Assembly (NCBI GenBank): GCA_030041195.1 | Contig: JASHOI010000624.1 | Location: forward strand, 1-8,826 | Direction of reading: 5' to 3' | Length of the DNA: 8,826 bases | From: Streptosporangiaceae bacterium | GTDB lineage: Bacteria > Actinomycetota > Actinomycetes > Streptosporangiales > Streptosporangiaceae | Shown: positions 1 through 5,880 of the stretch, piece by piece | Position numbering within the stretch: position 1 is the stretch's first letter | How the letters are laid out: the number at the start of each line of letters is the position of its first letter | Made by a program: the position numbers and the translations under genes | Notes under the pieces: generated by a model | What the model saw: the letters and a program-made list of their open reading frames with translations, nothing else | The model's database searches: none | Told to the model about the DNA's origin: nothing

Positions 1-1449
1 AACTCCCCCGCGATCCTGACCGATGCCTTCCCCGCCGACCAGCGGGGCATGGCGATGGGCATCAACCAGGTGGCGGGCATCTCCGGCCAGTTCATCGGCC
101 TGATCCTGGGCGGGCTGCTCGCGGCCGTCGACTGGCGGCTGGTGTTCATCGTCTCGGTGCCGATCGGCATCGGCGGCACGATCTGGTCGTACCTCAGCCT
201 GCGCGAGGTCGGCGCGCGTACCCCGGCGCGGATCGACTGGCTCGGCAACATCCTGTTCGGGCTGGGCCTGATCGGGATCCTGGTTGGGATCACCTACGGG
301 CTCATCCCGTACGGCGGGCACTCGATGGGGTGGACCAACCCGCTCGTGCTGACCGGCGTGATCGGCGGGGCGGCGCTGCTGGTCGCGTTCTGCGTCACCG
401 AACTGCGGATCACCTCGCCCATGTTCGACCTGCGGCTGCTGCGGATCCGGGCGTTCGCGGCGGGGAACTCGGCCACCCTGCTCGGCGCGATCGCCCGCGG
501 CGGGCTGCAGTTCATGCTGATCCTCTGGCTGCAGGGGATCTGGCTGGTGCTGCACGGATACAACTTCAAGGACACACCGCTCTGGTCGGGCATCTACCTG
601 CTGCCGCTCACCTGCGGCTTCGTGGTCTCCGGCCCGCTGTCGGGCAAGCTGTCGGACAAACACGGCGCCCGCGCGTTCGCCTCCGGCGGGCTGCTGCTGT
701 CGGCCGCGGCGTTCGGCGGCCTGCTGCTCCTGCCGACGGACTTCGCCTACCCGGCGTTTGCCGCGCTGATCTTCCTCGCCGGCGCGGGAATGGGGCTGTT
801 CTCCGCGCCGAACGCCGCTGCGATCATGAACAGCGTCCCGGCCCGGCAGCGCGGTGCCGCATCGGGCATGCTCGCCACGTTCCAGAACTCCGGTTTCGTG
901 CTGTCCATCGGCATCTTCTTCTCGCTGATGATCGCCGGGCTGGCCAGCACGCTGCCGACCACGCTGACGCACGGCCTGGCCACGCACGGCGTGCCGCACG
1001 CGCTCGCGGCCAAGATCGGGGCCGAACCCCCGGTGGCCAGCCTGTTCGCCGCGTTCCTCGGCTACAACCCGGTGCAGCAGCTGCTCACACCGACCGGCGT
1101 GCTCGCGCACCTGCCCGCCCACCAGGTCAGCGTGCTGACCGGGCGGCAGTTCTTCCCTCAGCTGATCTCCGGCCCGTTCCACCACGGCCTGGTGATCGTG
1201 TTCAGCACCGCGATGGTGATCCTGGTGATCGCCGCGGGCGCTTCCCTGCTGCGCGGCGGCCGGTACGTGCACGACGAGCAGGCGGTCCCGGCGGGGACCG
1301 CCACCGGGGTGCCCGCTACAGGTCCTGCGGGCCCCGCAGGCAACGGCCAGCCCGCACCGAGCAACGGCCAGCCCGCAGCGAGCAACGGCACCGGCGAGCC
1401 TTCGTCCGGCGACGGCCAGGCCGCGGCCAAGGGGCAGCCAGCCCCATAA
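1..1449 (+). CDS. MFS drug exporter, DHA2/EmrB-QacA type (5' truncated)
   Basis: This is the C-terminal part of a proton-driven multidrug efflux protein of the inner membrane. The frame is open from base 1, so the start and roughly the first four membrane helices lie upstream. The visible part opens with LTDAFPADQRGMAMG, followed by GQFIGLILGG, which resembles the DHA antiporter motif C. Then come VDWRLVFIVSVPIG and a series of hydrophobic helices. A cytoplasmic-loop motif-A-like GPLSGKLSDKHGAR is at about residues 212-225 of the visible frame. A long loop before the last helix (HGLATHGVPHALAAKIG onward) is usual in actinobacterial 14-TM members. After the last helix the protein ends in a hydrophilic Gly/Pro/Ala/Asn tail of about 60 residues, with heptad-like NGQPAPS/NGQPAAS repeats. 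The substrate cannot be predicted. It converges on the VOC gene. Confidence 0.92.
   Translation, partial: NSPAILTDAFPADQRGMAMGINQVAGISGQFIGLILGGLLAAVDWRLVFIVSVPIGIGGTIWSYLSLREVGARTPARIDWLGNILFGLGLIGILVGITYGLIPYGGHSMGWTNPLVLTGVIGGAALLVAFCVTELRITSPMFDLRLLRIRAFAAGNSATLLGAIARGGLQFMLILWLQGIWLVLHGYNFKDTPLWSGIYLLPLTCGFVVSGPLSGKLSDKHGARAFASGGLLLSAAAFGGLLLLPTDFAYPAFAALIFLAGAGMGLFSAPNAAAIMNSVPARQRGAASGMLATFQNSGFVLSIGIFFSLMIAGLASTLPTTLTHGLATHGVPHALAAKIGAEPPVASLFAAFLGYNPVQQLLTPTGVLAHLPAHQVSVLTGRQFFPQLISGPFHHGLVIVFSTAMVILVIAAGASLLRGGRYVHDEQAVPAGTATGVPATGPAGPAGNGQPAPSNGQPAASNGTGEPSSGDGQAAAKGQPAP
1340..1389 (+). repeat. 21-bp tandem repeat in the MFS 3' end
   Basis: Two adjacent 21-bp units (1340-1360 and 1361-1381) differ at one base. 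They are followed by 8 bases of a third unit, gcaacggc. Because 21 is a multiple of three, the repeat encodes in-frame seven-residue units (NGQPAPS, NGQPAAS, then NG). The cytoplasmic tail can therefore change length without a frameshift. Confidence 0.85.
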
Positions 1450-1452
1450 TGA

Positions 1453-1462
1453 CGGCTGCCTT
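1453..1462. repeat. Left target-site duplication of the MITE
   Basis: The sequence cggctgcctt abuts the left terminal inverted repeat and is repeated exactly at 1698-1707, abutting the right one. Ten bases is the match that does not overlap the element; the identity extends one more base (c) because the element also begins with c. Confidence 0.75.
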
Positions 1463-1697
1463 CAATGCCGCGTACTTAACGCGGCGGTGGCCGAGGTATG
1501 ACGCGAGGCTGAGACATTCCCTGCTGTACCACAAGTCCCACCAGCCCCAACCGTCCTGGCAGGGATCCGCTCAGACATTCGATTTCCATGATCTGGGTGG
1601 ATAACGACCAAATACACGACGTTTGCCACCCAGATCATGAAACAGCTCACCGATCGACCGTTTCCGTCGCCGACAAGTCCTTAAGTACGCGGCATTG
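1463..1697. mobile_element. MITE-like non-autonomous element, 235 bp, IS4/IS231-like ends
   Basis: The ends are perfect 17-bp terminal inverted repeats: caatgccgcgtacttaa at 1463-1479 and its reverse complement at 1681-1697. They are flanked directly by 10-bp direct repeats, cggctgcctt at 1453-1462 and 1698-1707, which look like a target-site duplication. No convincing ORF lies inside, so the element would need a transposase supplied in trans. From memory, IS231 (IS4 family) ends begin CATGCCC and carry ACTTAA at the same offset, and IS231 makes 10-12 bp duplications; the family assignment is inference. The element sits 13 bp after the MFS stop and 13 bp before the VOC stop. Removing it and one duplication leaves a 16-bp convergent gap. 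The inner part holds a 60-bp palindromic repeat (1583-1642) and an imperfect dyad (1509-1523 with 1560-1574). Confidence 0.78.
1583..1642. repeat. 60-bp palindromic repeat, copy 1 (inside the MITE)
   Basis: Arms catgatctgggtgg (1587-1600) and ccacccagatcatg (1626-1639) are exact inverted repeats around a 25-nt loop. Aligned without gaps to 3218-3277, the outer 20 bp on each side match at 32 of 40 positions while the middle 20 bp match at only 6. This pattern of conserved arms and a free loop fits a REP-like or terminal-hairpin repeat family. In RNA it would fold into a strong stem and could act as a terminator for the convergent MFS and VOC transcripts. Confidence 0.7.
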
Positions 1698-1707
1698 CGG
1701 CTGCCTT
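1698..1707. repeat. Right target-site duplication of the MITE
   Basis: This is an exact copy of cggctgcctt at 1453-1462, directly outside the right terminal inverted repeat. It ends three bases before the stop codon of the VOC gene on the minus strand, so the insertion spared that reading frame. Confidence 0.75.
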
Positions 1708-1710
1708 CGG

Positions 1711-2100
1711 TCAGGGGCACCGGTCCGCGAGGACGTCGAACTCGTTCCCCTCCGGGTCGGCCATGACCACCCAGCTCACGTCCGGGCCCTGACCGACGTC
1801 GACCCGGCGCGCGCCCAGATCGAGCAGGCGGCGGACCTCCTCGTCCCGCTCTCTGTCGGTCGGGTTGACGTCGAGGTGGAGCCTGTTCTTGACGGTCTTG
1901 CCCTCGGGCACGCGCGCGAACGTCAACGTCGGTGGCACCGGGCCAAGCCGGTTCCTGCCCTCAGGCACCGCAGGTGAGCCGATTGTGACGACTCCGTCTT
2001 CTTCGTCTTGCACCTCGTAGCCAAGGACCGCGCACCAGAACCGGGCGAGACCCCCGGGGTCGGCGCAGTCGATCCCAAGCTCGGTGAACTTACTGGTCAC
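1711..2100 (-). CDS. VOC/glyoxalase-like domain protein (Glyoxalase_6 type)
   Basis: This is a 129-residue single-domain protein of the vicinal oxygen chelate fold, predicted cytoplasmic. Family features are SKFTELGIDCADPGGLARFW at the N-terminus (the first beta strand plus the helix typical of this subfamily), LGYEV at 26-30, a candidate metal-ligand His in NRLHLDV (H75), and a C-terminal strand ADPEGNEFDVL with candidate ligand E120. The GTG at 2100 is chosen because AGGGGG lies 8 nt upstream and family members typically begin just here. An ATG at 2136 would add 12 residues without homologous character. Relatives include glyoxalases, dioxygenases and antibiotic-binding proteins, so substrate and reaction are not assigned. 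The gene is divergent from the DUF2975 operon and shares its 146-bp upstream region. Its stop lies 3 bp beyond the MITE target duplication. Confidence 0.85.
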   Translation of the reverse strand: MTSKFTELGIDCADPGGLARFWCAVLGYEVQDEEDGVVTIGSPAVPEGRNRLGPVPPTLTFARVPEGKTVKNRLHLDVNPTDRERDEEVRRLLDLGARRVDVGQGPDVSWVVMADPEGNEFDVLADRCP

Positions 2101-2178
2101 GTCTGAAACCCCCTGCCGGACTGACTCCACGTGCACAAGATTCTGCAGGCCCGCAGCGAGCGGCTGCGCGACCGGGGC

Positions 2179-2207
2179 TTGCCATAACGATTGTCGTTGT
2201 TTACGAT
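2179..2207 (+). promoter_or_regulatory. Promoter of the DUF2975-Xre operon
   Basis: A -35-like ttgcca (2179-2184, five of six to TTGACA) and a -10-like tacgat (2202-2207, TAnnnT) are separated by 17 bp. They lie about 40 bp before the DUF2975 ATG. Unlike the leaderless genes in this window, a ribosome-binding site (agga, 2235-2238) follows, 8 nt before the ATG. The operator-like repeats fall between and over these boxes. Confidence 0.55.
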
Positions 2208-2228
2208 TCTCGATAATAACGACAGTCG
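2187..2228. promoter_or_regulatory. Triple operator array, ACGA-N3-TCG at 16-bp period
   Basis: Three short dyads, acgattgtcg (2187-2196), acgattctcg (2203-2212) and acgacagtcg (2219-2228), share the pattern ACGA-N3-TCG with starts exactly 16 bp apart. Site 1 lies between the -35 and -10 boxes, site 2 overlaps the -10, and site 3 lies just downstream. This layout suits cooperative repression. The operon's own Xre-type product is the natural candidate binder, by analogy with phage repressors. That pairing is inference; the repeat geometry is read directly. Confidence 0.6.
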
Positions 2229-2246
2229 ATAAGCAGGACGGCGCCG

Positions 2247-2915
2247 ATGTCCGCAGCTACTCTCACGCCGCGCAACCGGCTGCAACCGCTCGCGACGGTG
2301 GTCACCTGGGTGTTCTGGTTGGCGGTCGTGGCCACCGCGATCACGGTGATTCGCACCCTGACGGGTCAGGGCCCCCTGATCGGCGCGCATATCGGCGGCG
2401 TCAGCCCTTCGGTCACCGGCATCTGCCTGACCGCCGCGCAGACACTGTTGCAGCACACCGGCGGCGGGCTCGGCCGCTCCGGCCTGTCGCCGGGAGTGCA
2501 CGCCACCTGGAACGCCGCGAGCGTATGCGCCGCCCATCCCACGTTCCGGCAGGCCCTGGCCGCCGCGGTCACGGTCCTGCCCGTTGGCCTGCTGCGCCTC
2601 GGCGCGCTCTACCTTGTGATGCGGCTGGCCCGCGCCGTCGCGCGTGAGGGCGTCTACACCGCCCAGGCCGCCCGGCTGCTGCTCATCCTCGGCTGGTGGC
2701 TGCTGGCCGGCGGGCTGGTGGCCACCCTGGCCGAGGCGTTCGCCCGGATGAACCTGCTAGGCGAGTTGGTCACCTGGAACGTCGACTGGGGCCAGTGGCC
2801 CGTTGCCTGGTCTGTGTCGTGGCCGGTTGCCTGGATCGGCGCGGGCCTGATCATCTCCGCCCGGGTCATCCGGATCAGCGCCGGCATGCGCGCCGATCTC
2901 GAGGGGACGGTGTAG
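2247..2915 (+). CDS. DUF2975 family integral membrane protein
   Basis: This 222-residue protein has four predicted membrane segments at about 18-36, 104-126, 142-164 and 189-209. The long loop between the first two carries two cysteines (C60, C94) that could pair if it is outside the cell. The pattern of four helices, with MRLARAVAREGVYTAQAARLL near the middle and a small Xre regulator directly downstream, fits the DUF2975 family, known from Bacillus YoaS next to YozG. Biochemical function is unknown. The start is set by agga 8 nt before the ATG. The stop TAG overlaps the GTG of the next gene by one base, so the two are translationally coupled. Family assignment rests on architecture and neighbour rather than a search. 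Confidence 0.75.
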   Translation: MSAATLTPRNRLQPLATVVTWVFWLAVVATAITVIRTLTGQGPLIGAHIGGVSPSVTGICLTAAQTLLQHTGGGLGRSGLSPGVHATWNAASVCAAHPTFRQALAAAVTVLPVGLLRLGALYLVMRLARAVAREGVYTAQAARLLLILGWWLLAGGLVATLAEAFARMNLLGELVTWNVDWGQWPVAWSVSWPVAWIGAGLIISARVIRISAGMRADLEGTV

Positions 2916-3151
2916 TGCCGCCCGCCGTCCCGGACGCCCACGCGATCTCCATCCACCTCGACAAGGTCCTCGCCGACCGTGGCATGACGCTGACCGAGCT
3001 GTCCGAGCGGGTCGGCGTCAGCGTGGTCAACTTGTCGATCCTGAAGAACGGCCACGCCAGGGCCATCCGGTTCAGCACCCTGACGCGGCTCTGCGAGGCG
3101 CTCGACTGCCAGCCGGGCGACTTGCTCGGCTACGACGGCGCGGGCTCGTGA
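2915..3151 (+). CDS. Small Xre/Cro-C1 family HTH regulator (YozG-like)
   Basis: This 78-residue DNA-binding protein is almost entirely one helix-turn-helix domain. LDKVLADRGMTLTELSERVG is followed by the recognition helix VSVVNLSILKNG (about 35-46), then ALDCQPGDLLGY at the end, as in the HTH_26 group. The start is the GTG at 2915, sharing a base with the DUF2975 stop (TAGTG). GAGGGG lies 8 nt before it. A longer frame open from ATG 2696 runs inside DUF2975 and is not credible as its start. It lacks a ligand or dimerisation domain, so its activity may depend on the membrane partner. It may bind the triple repeat upstream of the operon. Both of these are inference. Confidence 0.88.
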   Translation: MPPAVPDAHAISIHLDKVLADRGMTLTELSERVGVSVVNLSILKNGHARAIRFSTLTRLCEALDCQPGDLLGYDGAGS

Positions 3152-3217
3152 GACCGGCCTCGCTGGACCGGGATGGAGGCGAAGGGGCAAGAGGTTCCGG
3201 GCGCGTTTGATCTTGCT

Positions 3218-3277
3218 TTTCCATGATCGTGGTTGATTAATACCGCTATGCGGTATTCAGCCACCAAGATAATGGAA
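3218..3277. repeat. 60-bp palindromic repeat, copy 2
   Basis: This forms an ungapped dyad from 3219 to 3277. An inner perfect stem aataccgc/gcggtatt (3239-3246, 3250-3257) has a 3-nt loop. Outer arms bring the total to 23 paired positions out of 28 (mismatches at 3225, 3229, 3234, 3236 and 3238). It is related to 1583-1642: same length, first 10 bases identical, conserved arms and different loop. It lies 66 bp after the Xre gene and 80 bp before marR. It could serve as terminator for the upstream operon, though it has no U tract. Confidence 0.7.
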
Positions 3278-3344
3278 TACAGCTGCGCAGCGAGGACGAC
3301 GTCTTCGCATCCTGCATCCAGCGCCTGATCGACGTCGCGGCGAG

Positions 3345-3357
3345 TATAGTTAGCTCT
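3345..3357 (+). promoter_or_regulatory. Leaderless -10 element of the MarR-ABC operon
   Basis: The hexamer tatagt (3345-3350) ends 7 nt before the GTG at 3358, which places the expected transcription start on or next to the start codon. No Shine-Dalgarno precedes the GTG and no clear -35 box is visible 16-18 bp upstream. If MarR represses its own operon, its operator probably lies close by, but I could not define a clean dyad. Confidence 0.6.
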
Positions 3358-3822
3358 GTGAACGATATTACTGCCGGTCGGCAGCCCTCGGCGCGGGCGG
3401 CGGCAGACCTGTTCACCGCGATCGGCGTGATCCGCAGGACCGCCCGGCGCGCCGCCCGCCAGGCGTGGGCGCAGCAGCCGCTGCCGCCCGCCCAGTCGGA
3501 GCTGCTGCGGCTGGCCGCCAGACGCCCCGGGCTCGCGGTTGCAGAAGCTGCTCTGGAGCTACGGGTGGCGCCGAACACGGTCAGCACGCTCGTGGGCCGG
3601 CTCACCGAGGCGGGCCTGCTGAACCGCGAGAAGAGCGCGCACGACGGCCGGACCGCGCTGCTCACCGCCACCGACAAGGCGCAGCAGCGGCTGACCGAGT
3701 TCCGCGACCTGCGCGCCGAGCTGGCCGGGCAGGCGCTGGCCCGGCTGACCGCCCAGGACCAGCAGGCTCTTGCCCGCGCCGTGCCCGCGCTGCTCCGCCT
3801 GTCCGACGAAATGGAGCGCTGA
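3358..3822 (+). CDS. MarR-family transcriptional regulator
   Basis: This 154-residue winged-helix regulator is the first gene of a three-gene export operon and probably its ligand-responsive repressor. N-terminal helix 15-38 belongs to the dimer interface. The winged helix runs from LPPAQSELLRLAARRPGLAV (42-61) through the recognition helix APNTVSTLVGRLTEAGLL (71-88). The wing carries the conserved Asp-Gly-Arg (D96-R98) typical of MarR. C-terminal helices 108-152 complete the dimer domain. The length matches the family. The start is GTG 3358, placed by a leaderless -10 box. The frame is open about 120 bp further upstream but has no ATG, GTG or TTG there. The stop overlaps the ATPase ATG by one base (TGATG). 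Confidence 0.9.
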   Translation: MNDITAGRQPSARAAADLFTAIGVIRRTARRAARQAWAQQPLPPAQSELLRLAARRPGLAVAEAALELRVAPNTVSTLVGRLTEAGLLNREKSAHDGRTALLTATDKAQQRLTEFRDLRAELAGQALARLTAQDQQALARAVPALLRLSDEMER

Positions 3823-4706
3823 TGAGCTTTCCCCCCGATGCCATGGCCGTGTCGGCTCCGTACCTGAGGCCGGATGGCCTGCCCGGCGATGCGCCCGGCC
3901 AGGACGTCGCGGTCCGCTGCGCCGGCCTCACCTACCGCTTCGGCGAGCACGTCGCCGTCGACCACGTGGACCTGGAGATTGCGCCCGGCGAGACGTTCGG
4001 GCTGCTGGGACCCAACGGCGCGGGCAAGACGACCACGATCCGGATGCTGACCACCCTGCTGAAGCCGATGGCCGGCGCCGTGACCGTGTTCGGTACCGAC
4101 GCCGTCGCGTACCCGATGCGGGTCCGGCGCATGATCGGCTATGTGCCGCAGCTTCTGTCCGCGGACGCCACGCTCACCGGCTGGGAGAACGTGGAGCTGT
4201 TCGGCCGGCTCTTCGACGTCCCACGGAAACTGCGCGCCGAGCGCGTCGAAGGTGCGCTGTCCGCCATGGGCCTCACCGACGCCGCCCGTCGCCTGGTCAA
4301 GACGTACTCCGGCGGCATGATCCGAAGGCTGGAGCTGGCCCAGGCCCTGGTCAGCGCGCCCAGCCTGCTGGTGCTGGACGAGCCGACCGTCGGCCTGGAC
4401 CCGATCGCACGCGCCGATGTGTGGGAGTTCATCGACCGGCTCCGCGAGTCCTCGCCGATCACCGTGCTGATGACCACCCACTACATGGACGAGGCCGACA
4501 CCTACTGCGACCGGGTCTCGCTCATGCACGCAGGCCAGATCCGCGCCACCGGAACCCCCGGCATGCTCAAGGCCACGCTCCGTGCCGGGGCCACGCTGGA
4601 CGACGTGTTCCGCCACTACACCGGCGGCACGCTCGACGACAGCCCCGAGAAGGGAGGCATCCGTGACGTCCGCCGCGCCCGGCGTACCGCCCGTCGCCTC
4701 GGCTGA
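3822..4706 (+). CDS. ABC transporter ATP-binding protein, DrrA-like
   Basis: This 294-residue cytoplasmic ATPase would power the permease encoded next. All nucleotide-binding motifs are present: Walker A GPNGAGKTTT (63-72), Q-loop Q110 in GYVPQ, signature YSGGM (162-166), Walker B LLVLDEP (182-188) with catalytic E187, D-loop GLD (191-193) and H-loop H220 in TTHYMDEAD. The YSGGM signature and the context are typical of the DrrA group, whose members export daunorubicin and other drugs or lipids; the substrate here is unknown. A flexible leader of about 28 residues precedes the domain. GGAG 5 nt before ATG 3822 sits inside marR. The 3' end overlaps the permease gene by 44 nt, giving a basic tail (VRRARRTARRLG). 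Confidence 0.93.
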   Translation: MSFPPDAMAVSAPYLRPDGLPGDAPGQDVAVRCAGLTYRFGEHVAVDHVDLEIAPGETFGLLGPNGAGKTTTIRMLTTLLKPMAGAVTVFGTDAVAYPMRVRRMIGYVPQLLSADATLTGWENVELFGRLFDVPRKLRAERVEGALSAMGLTDAARRLVKTYSGGMIRRLELAQALVSAPSLLVLDEPTVGLDPIARADVWEFIDRLRESSPITVLMTTHYMDEADTYCDRVSLMHAGQIRATGTPGMLKATLRAGATLDDVFRHYTGGTLDDSPEKGGIRDVRRARRTARRLG

Positions 4707-5523
4707 ACCCGGCATCACGGGATTCACCGGCCTGCCCGGCGAGTCCCCGTTCGCCGTCGTCCGCCGGCTGCTCAGCCGCATCGTCACGCTGTGCTGGGTG
4801 GAGATCCGCAAGATCCGTCATGACCGCACGGAGATCTATACCCGCGCCATCCAGCCCGCGCTCTGGCTGCTGATCTTCGGCGAGACGTTCAACCGGATCC
4901 ACGCGATCCCGACCCCGCCCGGCGTCTCTTACCTGGCCTACCTGGCCCCGGGCATCCTGGCCCAGTCCGCCCTGTTCATCGCGATCTTCTACGGGATCCA
5001 GATCATCTGGGAACGCGACGCGGGCGTGCTGACCAAGCTGATGGTCACGCCCACCCCGCGCGCGGCGCTGATCAGCGGCAAGGCGTTTGCCGCCGGAGTG
5101 CGCTCGATCGTCCAGGCCATCGTGATCGTGATCCTGTCCGCGATCCTCGGCGTCGGGCTCACCGACAACCCGCTCAAGCTGCTCGCCGCGGCGGCCATCG
5201 TGGTGCTGGGCTCGGCGTTCTTCTCCTGCCTGTCGATGAGCATCGCCGGGCTCGCCCTGTCCAGGGACCGGCTGATGGGCATCGGGCAGGCGATCACGAT
5301 GCCGCTGTTCTTCAGCTCGAACGCGCTCTACCCGGAAAAGGTGATGCCGGGCTGGCTGCAGGCGATCAGCAAGATCAATCCGTTGTCCTACGAGGTGGAC
5401 GCGCTGCGCGGCCTGCTCATCGGCACCCACGCCCACCTGGGCCTGGACGCCATTGTGCTGGTCGGCGTCACGATCCTCGGGGTCACCGCCTCGGCCCTGC
5501 TGCTGCCCCGCCTGGCGCGCTGA
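4663..5523 (+). CDS. ABC-2 type transporter permease, DrrB-like
   Basis: This 286-residue membrane subunit partners the preceding ATPase. After a polar leader of about 30 residues come an amphipathic stretch (31-60) and six predicted membrane segments near 63-75, 90-114, 143-165, 173-197, 205-222 and 262-283. Family hallmarks are the short loop ERDAGVLTKLMVTPTPRAAL (117-136) and INPLSYEVDALRGLL (238-252) before the last helix. The GTG at 4663 is chosen over an ATG at 4582 because GGGAGG lies 7 nt upstream and the extra residues have no membrane or family character. The substrate may be a drug, lipid or small metabolite and cannot be read from sequence. Transcription should be shared with marR and the ATPase. 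Confidence 0.92.
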   Translation: MTSAAPGVPPVASAEPGITGFTGLPGESPFAVVRRLLSRIVTLCWVEIRKIRHDRTEIYTRAIQPALWLLIFGETFNRIHAIPTPPGVSYLAYLAPGILAQSALFIAIFYGIQIIWERDAGVLTKLMVTPTPRAALISGKAFAAGVRSIVQAIVIVILSAILGVGLTDNPLKLLAAAAIVVLGSAFFSCLSMSIAGLALSRDRLMGIGQAITMPLFFSSNALYPEKVMPGWLQAISKINPLSYEVDALRGLLIGTHAHLGLDAIVLVGVTILGVTASALLLPRLAR

Positions 5524-5532
5524 CCAGCCTGC

Positions 5533-5553
5533 GCCCCCGCGGTATGCGTGGGC
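5533..5553. terminator. Hairpin in convergent gap, possible bidirectional terminator
   Basis: Bases 5533-5540 pair with 5546-5553 around the loop ggtat: seven GC pairs and one C/T mismatch. It fills the 30-bp gap between the stops of the ABC permease (+) and the small unknown gene (-). No U tract follows on either strand, which is common for actinobacterial hairpins, so terminator function is only probable. Confidence 0.42.
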
Positions 5554-5781
5554 CTATGACGGGGCAGCGCCGCCGGCGCCGGCGCCGAGAGCGGCGCGCA
5601 GGATGGTCTCGGCGGAGTCGGCCGCGATGCGCGCGGTGATCGCGTGCTCGTGCGCGCGGTCCAGGTTGCCCAGGGCCACGCAGTCGTACGCCACCTGCGC
5701 GTCGTGCACGGCCAGTTCGAGCTGCCGCGCCGCCTCGCTCAGGTCGACGCCGCTGGCACTGATATCGGGAACGCTCGTCAT
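5554..5781 (-). CDS. Small helical protein of unknown function
   Basis: This 75-residue protein is not recognised. It is predicted soluble and nearly all helical. Residues 14-37 ([20 protein letters not shown]) and 39-65 ([20 protein letters not shown] onward) form two amphipathic helices that would pack as a hairpin. A Gly/Ala tail ([10 protein letters not shown]) follows. There is one cysteine (C34), and there is no signal peptide or membrane segment. GAGG lies 8 nt before the ATG, supporting a real gene. It is convergent with the ABC permease and divergent from fumarase, so it belongs to neither operon. The Gly/Ala tail is encoded by ggcgcc repeats. Helix-hairpin proteins of this size can be partner-binding or toxin-antitoxin-like, but nothing here supports a specific role. 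Confidence 0.68.
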   Translation of the reverse strand: MTSVPDISASGVDLSEAARQLELAVHDAQVAYDCVALGNLDRAHEHAITARIAADSAETILRAALGAGAGGAAPS

Positions 5782-5880
5782 GCCGGTTACCTCGCTTCCC
5801 CAAGCCTGGCCGAGCCAGGGCCGGACCTCCAGCTACCCAGAACGGCTGGCCGCATGCCGGGGCCCGGGAACCGGCCATGG

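Noticed and set aside
1462..1650. 62-codon minus-strand frame inside the MITE
   Set aside because: It ends within the terminal inverted repeat, has no ribosome-binding site and resembles no transposase or accessory protein; it is explained by the element's repeats.
2101..2136. Upstream ATG start (2136) for the VOC gene
   Set aside because: The GTG at 2100 has an AGGGGG at ideal spacing and matches where family members begin; the 12 extra residues have no family character.
3248..3328. 26-codon frame MRYSATKIMEYSCAARTTSS onward before marR, considered as a leader peptide
   Set aside because: It starts inside the palindromic repeat, has no ribosome-binding site, and a leaderless marR transcript starting near 3358 would not include it.
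3240..3357. In-frame open stretch upstream of marR, considered as a missing N-terminal extension
   Set aside because: It contains no ATG, GTG or TTG, begins within the palindrome, and MarR is already full length from GTG 3358.
3335..3372. Possible MarR operator dyad around the marR start (agta...tact)
   Set aside because: The halves align only with several gaps, so I did not call it.
4582..4662. Upstream ATG start (4582) for the ABC permease
   Set aside because: It would overlap the ATPase by 125 nt and add low-complexity residues; GTG 4663 has GGGAGG at good spacing.
3246..4811. Long minus-strand open frame (521 codons) opposite marR and the ABC ATPase
   Set aside because: It is antisense to two genes with full family motifs, its composition is low-complexity (Gly/Ala/Arg/His), and it has no recognisable domain. 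This is usual for the complementary strand of GC-rich genes.
5571..5590. GC palindromes (ggcgcc repeats) near the 3' end of the small unknown gene, considered as a terminator
   Set aside because: They lie within the coding sequence, encode the Gly/Ala tail, and the hairpin at 5533-5553 is better placed.
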